From positions 1 through 61,969 of the forward strand of contig NZ_CAJUCP010000022.1 of the NCBI RefSeq assembly GCF_910585425.1: 61,969 nucleotides of DNA, written 5' to 3'. This DNA comes from an uncultured Acetatifactor sp. (GTDB lineage: Bacteria; Bacillota; Clostridia; Lachnospirales; Lachnospiraceae). Of the stretch, positions 50,380 to 60,415 are shown in pieces. A program made the translations under genes and the position numbers. The notes beneath the pieces were generated by a model. That model was not told the origin of the DNA. It was given only the letters and a program-made list of their open reading frames with translations, and ran no database searches. The first letter of the stretch is position 1. Every line of letters starts with the position of its first letter.

Positions 50380-51897
50380 GTGAAGAAAGCATCGAACTCC
50401 AAATCCGCCGGCAGGACGATCGGATCGATCGGATTGGGCATCCTTCTCCTGTCGTGCTTCCTGATTGTCATTCTATACAGAAAGGGGACAACCGCCATGC
50501 AGACCACATTCGAGCTTCATACCGATTTGTCACAGACCTGTTTCACCAACGACCTGGGCGTCACCGATATCGGAGATCCCTTCGTGCTCAAAGTCGCGCC
50601 GGACGAATACTATATGTACTGCACCTCCGCGCCTACCACCGGCTACTACTGCTGGAAATCCAGCGACCTGGTCCACTGGGGGGACAAGAAGATGTGCTAT
50701 GTCAGGAAGCCGGACTCCTGGTGCACGGACTGCTTCTGGGCTCCAGAGGTAGTGGCCCGGGACGGAAGGTACTACATGTACTATACCGCCAAGAACCAGA
50801 ACGACAGCCTGCGCATCGGCCTGGCCGTCTCCGACGCCCCCGACGGCCCCTTTGAGGACGTGAAGAACGAGCCCCTCTTCGACTTCGGATACGCGGCCAT
50901 CGACGCCAATGTGTTCCTGGACGACGACGGGAAGAACTATCTGTACTATTCCAGGGACTGCTCCGAGAACCGGGACGATTACATGAAAAAGAGCGAGATC
51001 TACGGCGTGGCCCTCAGCGCGGACCTGCTGTCCGTGGAAGGGGAAGCCGTCAAGCTGCTGACCCCGGAGCAGAGGTGGGAGAAGGCCCCCGGGGACACCT
51101 GGTGGAACGAGGGGCCTGAGATGCTCAAGCACGACGGCCGATATTACATGACCTACTCCGCGAACTTTTTCGCCAGCCCCTCCTATTCCCTGGGCTACGC
51201 CGTCTCCGACTCCCCCCTGGGCGTCTTCGTGAAGGCCCAGGAGAATCCCCTGCTGACCTCGGGGCTCCGCAGGGACGTGTCGGGCACCGGGCACCACAGC
51301 TTCACCTACTCCCCGGACGGCACCCAGATCTGGGCGGTCTACCATTCCCATACCTACCCGGCGGACCCCAGCGGCAACCGCAAGGTGAACATGGACAGGG
51401 TGGGCTTCACCGCGGACGGAAAGATGTTCATCAGCGGCCCCACCACCTCCGCCCAGCCCATGCCCTCCGGCCTCTCCACCGCTGACGTCACCGGGCGCTT
51501 CCAGGCCGGCTTCGGGGCCCAGGCAGAGGGGACGGACAGCGCGCTGCTCACGGACGGCCTGTTCTCCGTCTCCTCCAGGCACGCATGGCTGGAGACCGAG
51601 GCCCCTGCCGAAGAGGGGATTGTGAAGATAACTCTGTCTTCGCAGGATGCCCTGCCCGTCTGCGGCATCGCCATCTACCCCGGCGTAGAGTGCCTGGGCG
51701 ACATCTCCTCCGTGGGCCTGCGCCTTGGGCAGAAAGCCTCCTCCGAAGAGTTCGTCGTGGAGGAGGGCATGACATCACCGCTGCTTCTGTATTTTGACAC
51801 CTGTGAAACGGACACCATCGAGATCACCCTTTCCCTCCGCGAAGGGCAAAGCGTCACCAGGCTGTCGGAAATCAGCGTTTTGTCCGAAATGAACTAA
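50380..51897 (+). CDS. GH43 family arabinosidase/xylosidase-like enzyme with N-terminal anchor
   Basis: 505 residues from GTG 50380 with AAAGGG just upstream. Residues 15-33 form a membrane anchor (GSIGLGILLLSCFLIVILY) after a basic start, so the enzyme is displayed outside the cell. The five-bladed propeller has the GH43 triad: base D66 (TDIGDPF), D175 (AAIDANVF) and acid E244 (WWNEGPEM). After about residue 345 a second beta-domain follows (VKITLSSQDALPVCGIAIYP). It likely trims arabinose or xylose side chains. It is 19 bases upstream of the GH2 gene, forming an operon. Confidence 0.9.
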   Translation: MKKASNSKSAGRTIGSIGLGILLLSCFLIVILYRKGTTAMQTTFELHTDLSQTCFTNDLGVTDIGDPFVLKVAPDEYYMYCTSAPTTGYYCWKSSDLVHWGDKKMCYVRKPDSWCTDCFWAPEVVARDGRYYMYYTAKNQNDSLRIGLAVSDAPDGPFEDVKNEPLFDFGYAAIDANVFLDDDGKNYLYYSRDCSENRDDYMKKSEIYGVALSADLLSVEGEAVKLLTPEQRWEKAPGDTWWNEGPEMLKHDGRYYMTYSANFFASPSYSLGYAVSDSPLGVFVKAQENPLLTSGLRRDVSGTGHHSFTYSPDGTQIWAVYHSHTYPADPSGNRKVNMDRVGFTADGKMFISGPTTSAQPMPSGLSTADVTGRFQAGFGAQAEGTDSALLTDGLFSVSSRHAWLETEAPAEEGIVKITLSSQDALPVCGIAIYPGVECLGDISSVGLRLGQKASSEEFVVEEGMTSPLLLYFDTCETDTIEITLSLREGQSVTRLSEISVLSEMN

Positions 51898-51916
51898 AAG
51901 GAAAGGAACGATCACC

Positions 51917-53719
51917 ATGAAAAGAACAGAATATCCGAGACCACAATTCGTCCGCAGGGACTGGCTCTGCCTGAACGGGACCTGGGACTTCGCTTTCGAC
52001 GATGAAGGCCTGGCCGCCTCCCAGCACTGGGAGCTGGATTCCCATGGGCTGGACGGCAGGATAGAGGTGCCCTTCTGCTTTGAGAGCAGGCTCAGCGGCA
52101 TCCAGGACACGTCCATCCATGACCGCGTCTTCTACAAAAGGCGCTTCAGCATCCCCGGGGAATGGAACGGGCGGCGGATACTCCTGCATTTCGAGGCAGT
52201 TGACTACGAGTGCACCGTATATGTGAACGGCGTTCCCTGCGCCCGGCACATCGGAGGGAACGCGGGCTTCTGCGCGGACATCACCGATTTCCTGAGAGGG
52301 GAGGGGGAGCAGACCCTGGCCGTCTCTGTATACGATCCGGCCAGAGACGAGACCATCCCCCGGGGCAAGCAGTTCTGGGAGGAGAAAAGCGCGGGCATCT
52401 GGTACACCAGGACTACCGGCATCTGGCAGAGCGTCTGGCTGGAGCCGGTGGACGCCTGCCATATCTCCCATGTGAAGTTCACCCCGGACATCGACCATGA
52501 TACGGTGACCCTGGAGGCGGAATTCTCCGCTTACGCGGAGGAGATGTACCTGGAGGCGGACATTTCCTTCCAGGGCGACCCTGTGTGCCGGGACCGCTAT
52601 CTGGTCAACAACCGGAGCGTCTTCTGCCGCAGCATCCATCTGTCCAAGGACCATATATTCTACGGCGCCGCCCATGAGAAGGCGCGCCTGTGGAGCCCGG
52701 AGAACCCTGCCCTTTTCGACATCACCCTGCGCCTGATCGTAGACGGGCGCACCGTGGATACGGCCGAGAGCTACTTCGGCATGCGCAAAATCCACACCAA
52801 GGACGGCATCACCTATCTGAACAACCAGCCCTACTACTTCAAGCTGGTGCTGGATCAGGGCTACTGGCGGGACGGCATCCTGACCGCGCCCTCGGACGAG
52901 GATTTCGCGGCGGACATCCGCGTGATGAAGGAGATGGGCTTCAACGGCTGCAGGAAGCATCAGAAGGTGGAGGACGCCCGCTTCCTGTACCATGCCGACA
53001 GGATGGGCTTCCTGGTCTGGGGCGAGATGGCTTCCGCCTGCCTGTTCACGGACAAGGGCATCGCCTCCTATGCCAGGGAATGGTTCGAAATACTGCGGCG
53101 CGACTACAACCACCCCTCCATCGTGGCCTGGGTGCCCTTCAACGAGAGCTGGGCCATCCCCAATGTGGGCTTCTGCAAGCGCCAGCAGGACCAGACCATG
53201 GGGATGTACTATCTGTTGAAGAGCCTGGATCCCACAAGGCTGGTGGTGAACAACGACGGCTGGGAGATGACGAAGAGCGACATCTGCGCCATCCACAACT
53301 ACGCCCACGGCTCCGGCGAGGAGCCCGGAAAGCAGAGCTTCTTCCAGCGCACCATGGCGGAGAAGGACATCCTGCTCTCCTGCACCCATGCCGGGCGCAG
53401 CGTCTACGCCCAGGGCTATTCCTACGGCGGCGAGCCCATCCTCATCACGGAGTGCGGCGGCATCAATTACAACTCCGCGGAGGAGGGGAACTGGGGCTAT
53501 ACCTCGGCGGCGGACGAGTCGGATTTCCTGCGGCAGTACGAGCATGTCATCGGCAGCATCCTGGCGTCGGACCTGGTCTACGGCTTCTGCTACACCCAGC
53601 TCTCCGACGTGGAGCAGGAGACCAACGGCCTGCTCACCTATGACAGGGTGCCGAAATGCGACCCGGCCAGGATCCGGGAGATCAATTCCAGGTACAGGCA
53701 TAATATCGTAGTTCGTTAA
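51917..53719 (+). CDS. GH2 family beta-glycosidase
   Basis: The 600-residue enzyme has the GH2 plan: sugar-binding jelly roll (about 15-175; LLHFEAVDYECTVYVNGVPC), Ig-like domain (about 180-290) and TIM barrel. The acid/base is E410 in WVPFNESWAI and the nucleophile is E512 in LITECGG. No signal peptide is present, so it is cytosolic, acting on oligosaccharides produced by the surface GH43 and imported by the divergent ABC system. AAGGAAAGG precedes the ATG. Beta-galactosidase, glucuronidase and arabinopyranosidase activities cannot be told apart by eye. Confidence 0.92.
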   Translation: MKRTEYPRPQFVRRDWLCLNGTWDFAFDDEGLAASQHWELDSHGLDGRIEVPFCFESRLSGIQDTSIHDRVFYKRRFSIPGEWNGRRILLHFEAVDYECTVYVNGVPCARHIGGNAGFCADITDFLRGEGEQTLAVSVYDPARDETIPRGKQFWEEKSAGIWYTRTTGIWQSVWLEPVDACHISHVKFTPDIDHDTVTLEAEFSAYAEEMYLEADISFQGDPVCRDRYLVNNRSVFCRSIHLSKDHIFYGAAHEKARLWSPENPALFDITLRLIVDGRTVDTAESYFGMRKIHTKDGITYLNNQPYYFKLVLDQGYWRDGILTAPSDEDFAADIRVMKEMGFNGCRKHQKVEDARFLYHADRMGFLVWGEMASACLFTDKGIASYAREWFEILRRDYNHPSIVAWVPFNESWAIPNVGFCKRQQDQTMGMYYLLKSLDPTRLVVNNDGWEMTKSDICAIHNYAHGSGEEPGKQSFFQRTMAEKDILLSCTHAGRSVYAQGYSYGGEPILITECGGINYNSAEEGNWGYTSAADESDFLRQYEHVIGSILASDLVYGFCYTQLSDVEQETNGLLTYDRVPKCDPARIREINSRYRHNIVVR

Positions 53720-53745
53720 GCGGCTTTCCTGTCTCTCACAAAAAC

Positions 53746-53798
53746 AGTCCGGAACTGCCGGGGGCAACATATGGCCTCCCGGAAGTTCCGGACTTTTG
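53746..53798 (+). terminator. Terminator of the GH43-GH2 operon
   Basis: AGTCCGGAACT (53746-53756) and AGTTCCGGACT (53784-53794) are perfectly complementary, with further internal GC pairing, and are followed by TTTTG. Confidence 0.85.
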
Positions 53799-53967
53799 CA
53801 GCTTTCCTCAGACTTTTTCCAGACCGCCCTTCACATTGAAGCGAACCATATGGCTCCCCGAATATCCGCCAGTGTTCCGCTGCCGCAGGGTTCACATAGG
53901 CCGGGAGCCCGGCATCCCGCTTCACGGATATTTCCAGAGCCTCCTCAGAAAACGGACCAGAACCGGC

Positions 53968-54189
53968 CTACCTCTCGTTGTCCGGCCTCCCTGCGTTCAT
54001 GTCCGTGTAGCAGTCCAGAAGACCCACCGTCTCGTTGGCGGGACGGCCGTACATGTTGCAGCACTTATGGGTGACTTCCCCGGCGGCGCTCTTCTCCTCA
54101 TCCATCTCCACGCTCATGCGGACTACGCCCATTTGGGTCTCCCTGTCCAGGTGATTCAATATTTCGTCTATCAGTTTCTCATTTTCCAT
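53968..54189 (-). CDS. Small conserved hypothetical protein, 73 aa
   Basis: MENEKLIDEILNHLDRETQM then GVVRMSVEMDEEKSAAGEVT and HKCCNMYGRPANETVGLLDC. It looks like a real small cytosolic protein (balanced composition, amphipathic first helix, three clustered Cys) that I recall seeing as a hypothetical in related gut Clostridia. The ribosome site is weak (AGAGGAT). Function unknown. It stands alone. Confidence 0.6.
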   Translation of the reverse strand: MENEKLIDEILNHLDRETQMGVVRMSVEMDEEKSAAGEVTHKCCNMYGRPANETVGLLDCYTDMNAGRPDNER

Positions 54190-54347
54190 ACATCCATTCT
54201 ATCCTCTCCCGGCTGACCGTGATGCTGCATTTGCATTTTTACCCTTGGCAAAAGCTCTCTTTGCCGTGGAAATACATCATTGCCATCCGCTCCATGCATC
54301 CTGTCCGGCCATGTTCTGCGGCTTCCCGGGGCCCACAGCCCCTCCCC

Positions 54348-55163
54348 TCACTGCAGATCCACATCCGTCCCCAGCCACCACCGGAGCACGTCCTGGATCT
54401 TCTCATCCCAGTATTTCCACTGATGGTCTCCAGCGGACTGCTCACAGGTCAGGTCATAGCCCAGGTTCTTCACATGCTCCCAGGCCCTTAAGTTCCCCTG
54501 GTACAGGAAGTCCTCCGTCCCGCACCAGGCGTAGAGCCTGGGCAGCTCCTTCCCGCCGGACGCAAGCCTCTCCGCCAGCGCAAGCAGATTGTTGTCCGAG
54601 CCCTCCAGCGCCTGGGCCGAGCCGAATATCCCCCGGAAGAGGGCGACCCTGTCCGACTCCTCCACAGCGGCCTCCACGTTCCGTTTAAAATCGTCCACCA
54701 TATCCAGGGCGCCGGACAGGGACGCCGCTGCCCCGAAGGTCCCGCCGGCTCCCAGCCCCAGCTTCCACGCCCCGTAGCCGCCCATGGACAGGCCCGCCGC
54801 CAGGGTGTCCTCCCTCTCCGCGGACATCTGGGGGAAGAATTCCCGACAGATTTTCGGCAGCTCCTGGGAGAGGAACGTCCAGTACCTCATGCCATAGGTG
54901 GTGTCCGTGTAGAAGCCCAGATGTGTCGTAGGCATCACCACGGCGATGCCCAGGCTGCTGACATAGCGCTCAATGGACGTCCTCCTCTGCCAGATGGTCT
55001 GGTCATCGCTCATGCCGTGGAGCAGGTACATGGTCTTGTACTTCCCCTGGGCCGCCCTGCCCTCCATGCCGATCTGCCCCTGGGTCTGCTGGGGCAGAAG
55101 CACGTCCATGTTCATGCTCATGCCCAGCACGTCCGAGAAAAAGTCTACATGCAATAAGGCCAT
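54348..55163 (-). CDS. Alpha/beta-hydrolase esterase (esterase D / EstA type)
   Basis: 271 residues; AGGAGGG precedes the ATG by 7 bases. The alpha/beta-hydrolase motifs are complete: oxyanion region MYLLHGMSDDQTIWQR, nucleophile in AAGLSMGGYGAW, Asp in WCGTEDFLYQ, and His in AGDHQWKYWD. This is the esterase D/tributyrin-esterase group, which removes acetyl or feruloyl groups. No signal peptide, so cytosolic. It could deacetylate imported plant oligosaccharides, which would fit the neighbouring hydrolases. Confidence 0.9.
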   Translation of the reverse strand: MALLHVDFFSDVLGMSMNMDVLLPQQTQGQIGMEGRAAQGKYKTMYLLHGMSDDQTIWQRRTSIERYVSSLGIAVVMPTTHLGFYTDTTYGMRYWTFLSQELPKICREFFPQMSAEREDTLAAGLSMGGYGAWKLGLGAGGTFGAAASLSGALDMVDDFKRNVEAAVEESDRVALFRGIFGSAQALEGSDNNLLALAERLASGGKELPRLYAWCGTEDFLYQGNLRAWEHVKNLGYDLTCEQSAGDHQWKYWDEKIQDVLRWWLGTDVDLQ

Positions 55164-55183
55164 TTCGTTCCCTCCTATATCTT

Positions 55184-56203
55184 TTATTTCATGAAAAGAT
55201 TCTCAAATTCCTCAACTGTCCGGGAAGCGGACGCCAGCTTCAGCCATCCCCGCAGGATTTCCAGATCCTTCTGGCCCAGAATCTTCTCCCGCAGCGCTTC
55301 CGGCACGGCCCCCACATCCCCCAGCAGATCCAGAATGGCCTCCGCTTTCCCTTCTGCCTTGCCTTCCTCGCGTTCCTCCTCGAACATCCTGACTATATTA
55401 TACTTGAACGCCATGTCATCCTCTCCGTTCCCGGCCCAGCTCAAAATTTCCTCCACTACCGCCATCTTATCCCCGCAGACGGACAGCAATATATACTTCA
55501 CCCAGTTCCTAAACTCCTCCAGCTCCTGCCGCCCCAGGCCTTCCACCCTGCCGTATGCCCGGCGGATGGCCCCCGCCAGTTCCAGCTTCTTCCGGAACTT
55601 GTCACAGTACATGATATTGTCCAGCACCGTGTTGGTAGACAATATGTACTCTTCCTCCACCTGCGCCAAATCCACCAGATAATATTCCAGATTCAGTATA
55701 TGGTTCCCGAAAATGTCCCCACCCCTCTGGTAATCCCGCAGATTCGTCACGGCCGTCCATCGCTCCTGCCCGTTGTAGAACACAATCGGCACCATGGCAA
55801 GCAGACGGAACCCGGCACGCTCCCTTGTATTCTTATCCGTATCCAGGAAATGCTTCACCAGCGTGTTCACCACGTACACCAATATGCGGAATATCATGGT
55901 ATAATCAACGCTTGACTGCAGCTCCTGCAGGATGAAGACATATACTTCCTTCCCGTCAGGCATCCCCACTCTGTAGAGCAGGTCCGCCTCTCTGCCCTCA
56001 TAGTCCCGCTCCAGCATCTCCTTGTCGCAGAGGACGAAATCCGTTGCCCGCAGTTCCAGCATCCAGTCCGCCCCGATATACTTTTTCAGAAAATGCAGGA
56101 ATTCCTCCGGCCTTGACAGGCTCTTCTTGTACCCCTTGTCATGGGGCATGCCTACGCCGGCATCCACCGGATTTCCATCCTTCGTCTTTTTCGCTTCGTC
56201 CAT
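55184..56203 (-). CDS. Rpn-family PD-(D/E)XK nuclease / putative transposase
   Basis: 339 residues from ATG 56203 after GGTGG. The Rpn pattern is present: HDKGYKKSLSRPEEFLHFLK, then READLLYRVGMPDGKEVYVFILQELQ, with the YVFILQEL strand carrying the ExQ-type catalytic block, and DYTMIFRILVYVV. The C-terminus holds the charged REEGKAEGKAEAI repeat seen in many such proteins. Known Rpn proteins promote recombination and DNA cleavage. It is a different subgroup from the protein at 3285. It lies 20 bases upstream of the esterase gene. Confidence 0.85.
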   Translation of the reverse strand: MDEAKKTKDGNPVDAGVGMPHDKGYKKSLSRPEEFLHFLKKYIGADWMLELRATDFVLCDKEMLERDYEGREADLLYRVGMPDGKEVYVFILQELQSSVDYTMIFRILVYVVNTLVKHFLDTDKNTRERAGFRLLAMVPIVFYNGQERWTAVTNLRDYQRGGDIFGNHILNLEYYLVDLAQVEEEYILSTNTVLDNIMYCDKFRKKLELAGAIRRAYGRVEGLGRQELEEFRNWVKYILLSVCGDKMAVVEEILSWAGNGEDDMAFKYNIVRMFEEEREEGKAEGKAEAILDLLGDVGAVPEALREKILGQKDLEILRGWLKLASASRTVEEFENLFMK

Positions 56204-56442
56204 AAAGCCACCTTTCCTTTCCCGATACATCCGGCAGGAAAGGTCTCTTCTCCTTCCTGCCTTCGGTAGTTGCTTGTCACTTGGGATACAGGCTCCCGCC
56301 CGGCAAGAAGTTCGATACAGTTAGAAAAGACTTACCGTCTTCATGATGGATATAGAATCAGATTTCTTTGCCTACATCCAGAGTAACACGGCGGGAAAGG
56401 AATTGCAAGATTTTTTTCAACCGGATGTATCAGGCCGATGCG

Positions 56443-58317
56443 TCAGCGATAATACTGCTCCTGGGCATGCCACAGCGCAAAGTACCGCCCTCCGGAATCC
56501 CGCAGCAGCTCCTCATGGCTCCCCTCCTGCACCAGCCGTCCGCCGTCCAGCACCAGTATCCGGCCGCAGAACCTGCAGGAGGACATGCGGTGGGAGATGA
56601 AAATGGCCGTCCTGTTCTCCGAGATATGGTTCAGCTTCTCATAGACCTCATATTCCGCCTGAGGGTCCAAGGCGGCCGTGGGCTCATCCAGGATCAGTAT
56701 CGGAGCCTGTCTGTACAGGGCCCTGGCTATGGCGATCTTCTGGGCCTCCCCGCCGGAGATTTCCACCCCCTGCGGATTAAAGTCCTTATAAAGGGAAGTC
56801 TCCAGGTCCATGCCCGCAAGCCGCGCCCCGAAACCGGCCTCCTCCAGCGCAGCCCTGGCCCTCTCCCCGTCATAAATCCTGCTGCCCGCCAGATTCTGCC
56901 CCAGCCCGAAGGAGAACAACTGGAAATCCTGGAACACCACGCCGAACAGCTTCCGGCAGGCTTCCTGATCCAGCTCCCGGATGTCCCTTCCGTTCACCAG
57001 GATTTCCCCCTGATCCGGCTCATACAGCCCGCACAACAGCTTGATCATAGTGGTCTTGCCGCTGCCGTTCACGCCCACCACCGCCAGCTTTTCCCCGGGG
57101 TGTATGGCAAAGGACAGATTGTCCAGGGCCTTGCTCTCCGTGCCGGGATAGGTGAAGGAGACATTGCGGAACTCTATCTCCAGGGAATCCGCCGACCTGA
57201 GGGGTTCCTCCAGAACCGTCTTCCCCCCGCACTGTCCGCCTCCTCTCCCAATCAATCCGCTCTTCTCCTCCGGCTCCCCCATCCCCAGATAACGCAATAT
57301 CAGCTCCAGCGCCTCCACATTGGAGTTCAGCAGCGTGATCTGGGCCGCAAACGTGGTAAAGCCCGATACGAACTGCCCGATGCCTCCCACATACTGCACG
57401 ATGCTCCCCACCGGGAACAGCCCCGCCAGGGCCCGCATGCCCACCGTCAGGTAGATGGTCAGGTTCATGGCGAACCCCGCCAGAGAGCCCAGCCCGTTGT
57501 ACCGGAATTCGATGCCCTTCAGCCTCTTCATAGGCTCCCTGCCGTCCCGGAGCAACTTCCCCATCTCGCTGCGGATCAGATCTCCCTGGCGGTAGAGCCG
57601 GATATCCTTCCCGGAATGATAGGTGTCGATATAATTTTCCAGATAATAGCTGTAGACCTGATTGATTGGCACCAGCCCTGCAAAGGCCGCGAAGACCTTC
57701 TTCGTAGAACGGGAAACCGTATACAAATTGACGCATATGTTCCCCAGAATCAACGCCGCCAGCCCAGCGGACGCCCAGGCCGAACAGAAGAATCCCGTCA
57801 GCAGCCCCTCCCCCGGCCCGCACTGCACGAAGACCGCGCAGAAGATGGCAATGGCAAAGAGGATGGTAAAGACGCTCCGCACCACAGCCTTCACAGGATT
57901 CACCAGGTTCCACAGCCCCATCCCGTTCACATTCGCCATCTGCCGGATCCGCTCCCGCAGCGCCTGGACTTCATAGCGCTCCACCTCCTCATAGGAAAGC
58001 TCCATCATCCTGCTGTTCAGCTTCCAGTCATACTGGGCGAACAGCGCATTCTGCTTCACGTTCACCAGCCTCTCCGTCCAGGCGGCCAGCCCGCCGCAGA
58101 CCAGGTTCAGCAAAGCCATGACGCACACGCCCTGGAGCAGGCGGATCATGCCCCAGCCCTCCAGGAGCCCGTTTATCAGCGCCGCCGACAGATAGATATT
58201 GATGAAAGGCGACAGCGCGTTCAGACAGGCCTGCAGGACGCAGCACGGCAGGAAACCGGGGGACAGCCCCTCAATAAGCCCGATTCCACCTGCAATTACC
58301 TTCATATTCTTCTTCAT
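56443..58317 (-). CDS. ABC exporter half-transporter (ATPase-permease), second of a pair
   Basis: 624 residues; I start at ATG 58317 (MKKNMKVIAGGIGLIEGLSP) preceded by AGGAGGGG, not at the far-upstream in-frame Met. Six membrane helices occupy about 1-300; the ATPase follows with Walker A GVNGSGKT, Q-loop VVFQDFQLFS, signature EISGGEAQK and Walker B ILILDEPTAALD. It lies 88 bases after a similar gene, so the two probably form a heterodimeric exporter of a peptide, lipid or drug. Confidence 0.92.
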   Translation of the reverse strand: MKKNMKVIAGGIGLIEGLSPGFLPCCVLQACLNALSPFINIYLSAALINGLLEGWGMIRLLQGVCVMALLNLVCGGLAAWTERLVNVKQNALFAQYDWKLNSRMMELSYEEVERYEVQALRERIRQMANVNGMGLWNLVNPVKAVVRSVFTILFAIAIFCAVFVQCGPGEGLLTGFFCSAWASAGLAALILGNICVNLYTVSRSTKKVFAAFAGLVPINQVYSYYLENYIDTYHSGKDIRLYRQGDLIRSEMGKLLRDGREPMKRLKGIEFRYNGLGSLAGFAMNLTIYLTVGMRALAGLFPVGSIVQYVGGIGQFVSGFTTFAAQITLLNSNVEALELILRYLGMGEPEEKSGLIGRGGGQCGGKTVLEEPLRSADSLEIEFRNVSFTYPGTESKALDNLSFAIHPGEKLAVVGVNGSGKTTMIKLLCGLYEPDQGEILVNGRDIRELDQEACRKLFGVVFQDFQLFSFGLGQNLAGSRIYDGERARAALEEAGFGARLAGMDLETSLYKDFNPQGVEISGGEAQKIAIARALYRQAPILILDEPTAALDPQAEYEVYEKLNHISENRTAIFISHRMSSCRFCGRILVLDGGRLVQEGSHEELLRDSGGRYFALWHAQEQYYR

Positions 58318-58405
58318 GCCCTCTCCTCCCCTCCTGCAGCCAAAAGCCTGCCGACCGTCTTTCCCGAATTCCCCAAAATCCCCCGCTCCGTCATGTATAT
58401 CTTCT

Positions 58406-60211
58406 TCATATGCGCTCCGCCGTCCCTTCCCGTCCGTAATACCGGCTCTGCACCCGGAACATGGCGGCGTACTTCCCGTCCAGCGCCATGAGCTGCTCAT
58501 GGCTCCCCCGCTCCACGATCCTCCCCTCCTCCAGCACCAGGATGGAATCGCAGAACCGGGTGCTGGCCAGCCTGTGGGAGATGAAGATTGCCGTCCGCCC
58601 GGCAGTGAGCTCACTGTATTTTTGATAAATCCCGCTCTCGGCAATCGGGTCCAAAGCCGCGGTGGGCTCATCCAGCACCACGATGCCGCCGTCCTTGTAC
58701 AGGGCCCTGGCCAGAGCCAGCTTCTGCCTCTCCCCGCCGGACAGCTCGATGCCCTTCTCCTGAATCCCCTTCAGCAGCAGCGTGTTTTCCTTCTCCGGCA
58801 GGCTCTCCACCTTCTCCGCCAGCCCGCTCAGGGCAAGGGCCCGTTCCAGCCTAAGCCGGTCTATCCGCCCCTCCTCCGCCAGGGCGATGTTCCTGGCGAT
58901 GGTGGTGGGCATCAGATAGATGTCCTGGAACACCACCGAGTACAGCCCGAAGTATTCGTCTATGTTATAGTCCCGGATGTCCGTGCCGTCCACCAGGATG
59001 CTGCCCCGGGTAGGCGCGTAGAGCCCGCACAGCAGCTTCACCAGCGTGGTCTTCCCGGCTCCGTTGGTCCCCACGATGGCCACCTTTTCCCCTTTCCCGA
59101 TGGTGAAATCCAGATCCCCTATGGTATCCTGCCCCGCCCCGGGATAGCGAAAGCCCACATGCCGGAACCGGATTTCACAGGTTCCGGCGGGGAGGGGAGC
59201 CCCTTCCCCATGGTTGAAGCAGTCCGGCATCTCAAGGAACTGCCGGATGTCCTCCGCCGTGTAGCTGGAGGTCTTGATGGCCACCAGCCCGTTCATCATG
59301 GCGGATATCCATACCGAATACTGTGTCATGATGGTAAAATAAAAGATAAAGCCCGAAATCTCCATCCGCCCCGCAAAGAGCCGATAAATCAGCATCCCGT
59401 AGGCCAGGCCGTCCCGCAGGAAGGCCAGGAGCAGGCAGGCCCAGTTAGTGCCCAGGCGCTTCCCCTCCTCCTTCCTGTACCAGTGCATCCTGTCGCCCAG
59501 AAATTCACGGTATAACGTCTCCAGCCAGGGCGCCAGCCCGAAAAGCCGTATGTCCTTGGCCGCCCGGCAGTCCCCCGCCCTGCTGTTCAGATAGCCCAGA
59601 TGCCTGTCGTGCTCCGCCCATCGGCCCCGGTTGCGGTACTGCCACCGGGAGAAGCGCTGCCCCACCAGGAAATCCGCCACCCCCAGGACCAACAGCAGCG
59701 CCACTGCCCAGGGCATGAATCCGAACAAAAGCGCGGAATAGACCGCCAGGCCGAATACCGCGGAGAAGATATCCACCATCTGGCCAAACAACTGCTCTAC
59801 ACCGGACCTGTCGGACCACACAGCCTCCTTGGCCTTCTGGGCCAGCAACTGGCCTTCGGGATCCTCCACATTCTGGAAATCCGCGTCCATGTCCTTGTCC
59901 GCGATGCGCCCCAGATGCCCCAGCCGGACGAACATGGCGTCGTACTTCAGCCTGGCCGCCACATAATTGTCCGCCAGGTTCAGCAACAGCAGGGCCCCGC
60001 TGTAAGACAGGATATACCAGAGCAGCGCTGCCTCCCTCGTCTGTCCCGGAACCAGAGACGTCATATACTTCGTCAGATAGGAGCCCAGCAGCGGGATCAG
60101 GATGCGGATCGGAACCCTGGCCGCCGCAGATAGCAGCATGCTTCTGTCCAACGCATAGGACTGCTTGATCAAAAACCAGATATTGCCCATCACCGTATGC
60201 TTTTTCCCCAT
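58406..60211 (-). CDS. ABC exporter half-transporter (ATPase-permease), first of a pair
   Basis: 601 residues from ATG 60211 (MGKKHTVMGNIWFLIKQSYA) after AGGAGG. Transmembrane domain to about 330, then ATPase with Walker A GTNGAGKT, Q-loop VVFQDIYLMP, signature ELSGGERQK and Walker B IVVLDEPTAALD followed by H-loop FISHRLAS. Both halves keep the Walker B Glu, so neither site is obviously degenerate. No substrate gene adjoins. Confidence 0.92.
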   Translation of the reverse strand: MGKKHTVMGNIWFLIKQSYALDRSMLLSAAARVPIRILIPLLGSYLTKYMTSLVPGQTREAALLWYILSYSGALLLLNLADNYVAARLKYDAMFVRLGHLGRIADKDMDADFQNVEDPEGQLLAQKAKEAVWSDRSGVEQLFGQMVDIFSAVFGLAVYSALLFGFMPWAVALLLVLGVADFLVGQRFSRWQYRNRGRWAEHDRHLGYLNSRAGDCRAAKDIRLFGLAPWLETLYREFLGDRMHWYRKEEGKRLGTNWACLLLAFLRDGLAYGMLIYRLFAGRMEISGFIFYFTIMTQYSVWISAMMNGLVAIKTSSYTAEDIRQFLEMPDCFNHGEGAPLPAGTCEIRFRHVGFRYPGAGQDTIGDLDFTIGKGEKVAIVGTNGAGKTTLVKLLCGLYAPTRGSILVDGTDIRDYNIDEYFGLYSVVFQDIYLMPTTIARNIALAEEGRIDRLRLERALALSGLAEKVESLPEKENTLLLKGIQEKGIELSGGERQKLALARALYKDGGIVVLDEPTAALDPIAESGIYQKYSELTAGRTAIFISHRLASTRFCDSILVLEEGRIVERGSHEQLMALDGKYAAMFRVQSRYYGREGTAERI

Positions 60212-60415
60212 ATCCGCCTCCTGTACGCACGCGTAAAATCGTAAGCCTGAGACCAGATTAGCGCAGATGCCCGCCGGGGGCAATATGCCGGGTGCAAGTG
60301 GTAGGCCTGGGTGCCTCACAGGTAAAAACCACGTCCCAAAAGGTCTTCGCCTATGTGGGCATAGTCATCCATGTTTTGTTCACAAATCATTCAAAGAATT
60401 TTCAATTTATCATTA
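60212..60415. other. Upstream region of the ABC exporter pair
   Basis: About 200 bases with no convincing frame; GC-rich to 60360, then AT-rich. It presumably holds the exporter promoter, but none is clear enough to place. Confidence 0.4.

Noticed and set aside
51872..53770. 632-codon minus-strand frame opposite the GH2 gene
   Set aside because: Antisense shadow of a complete GH2 enzyme, with no independent start signals.
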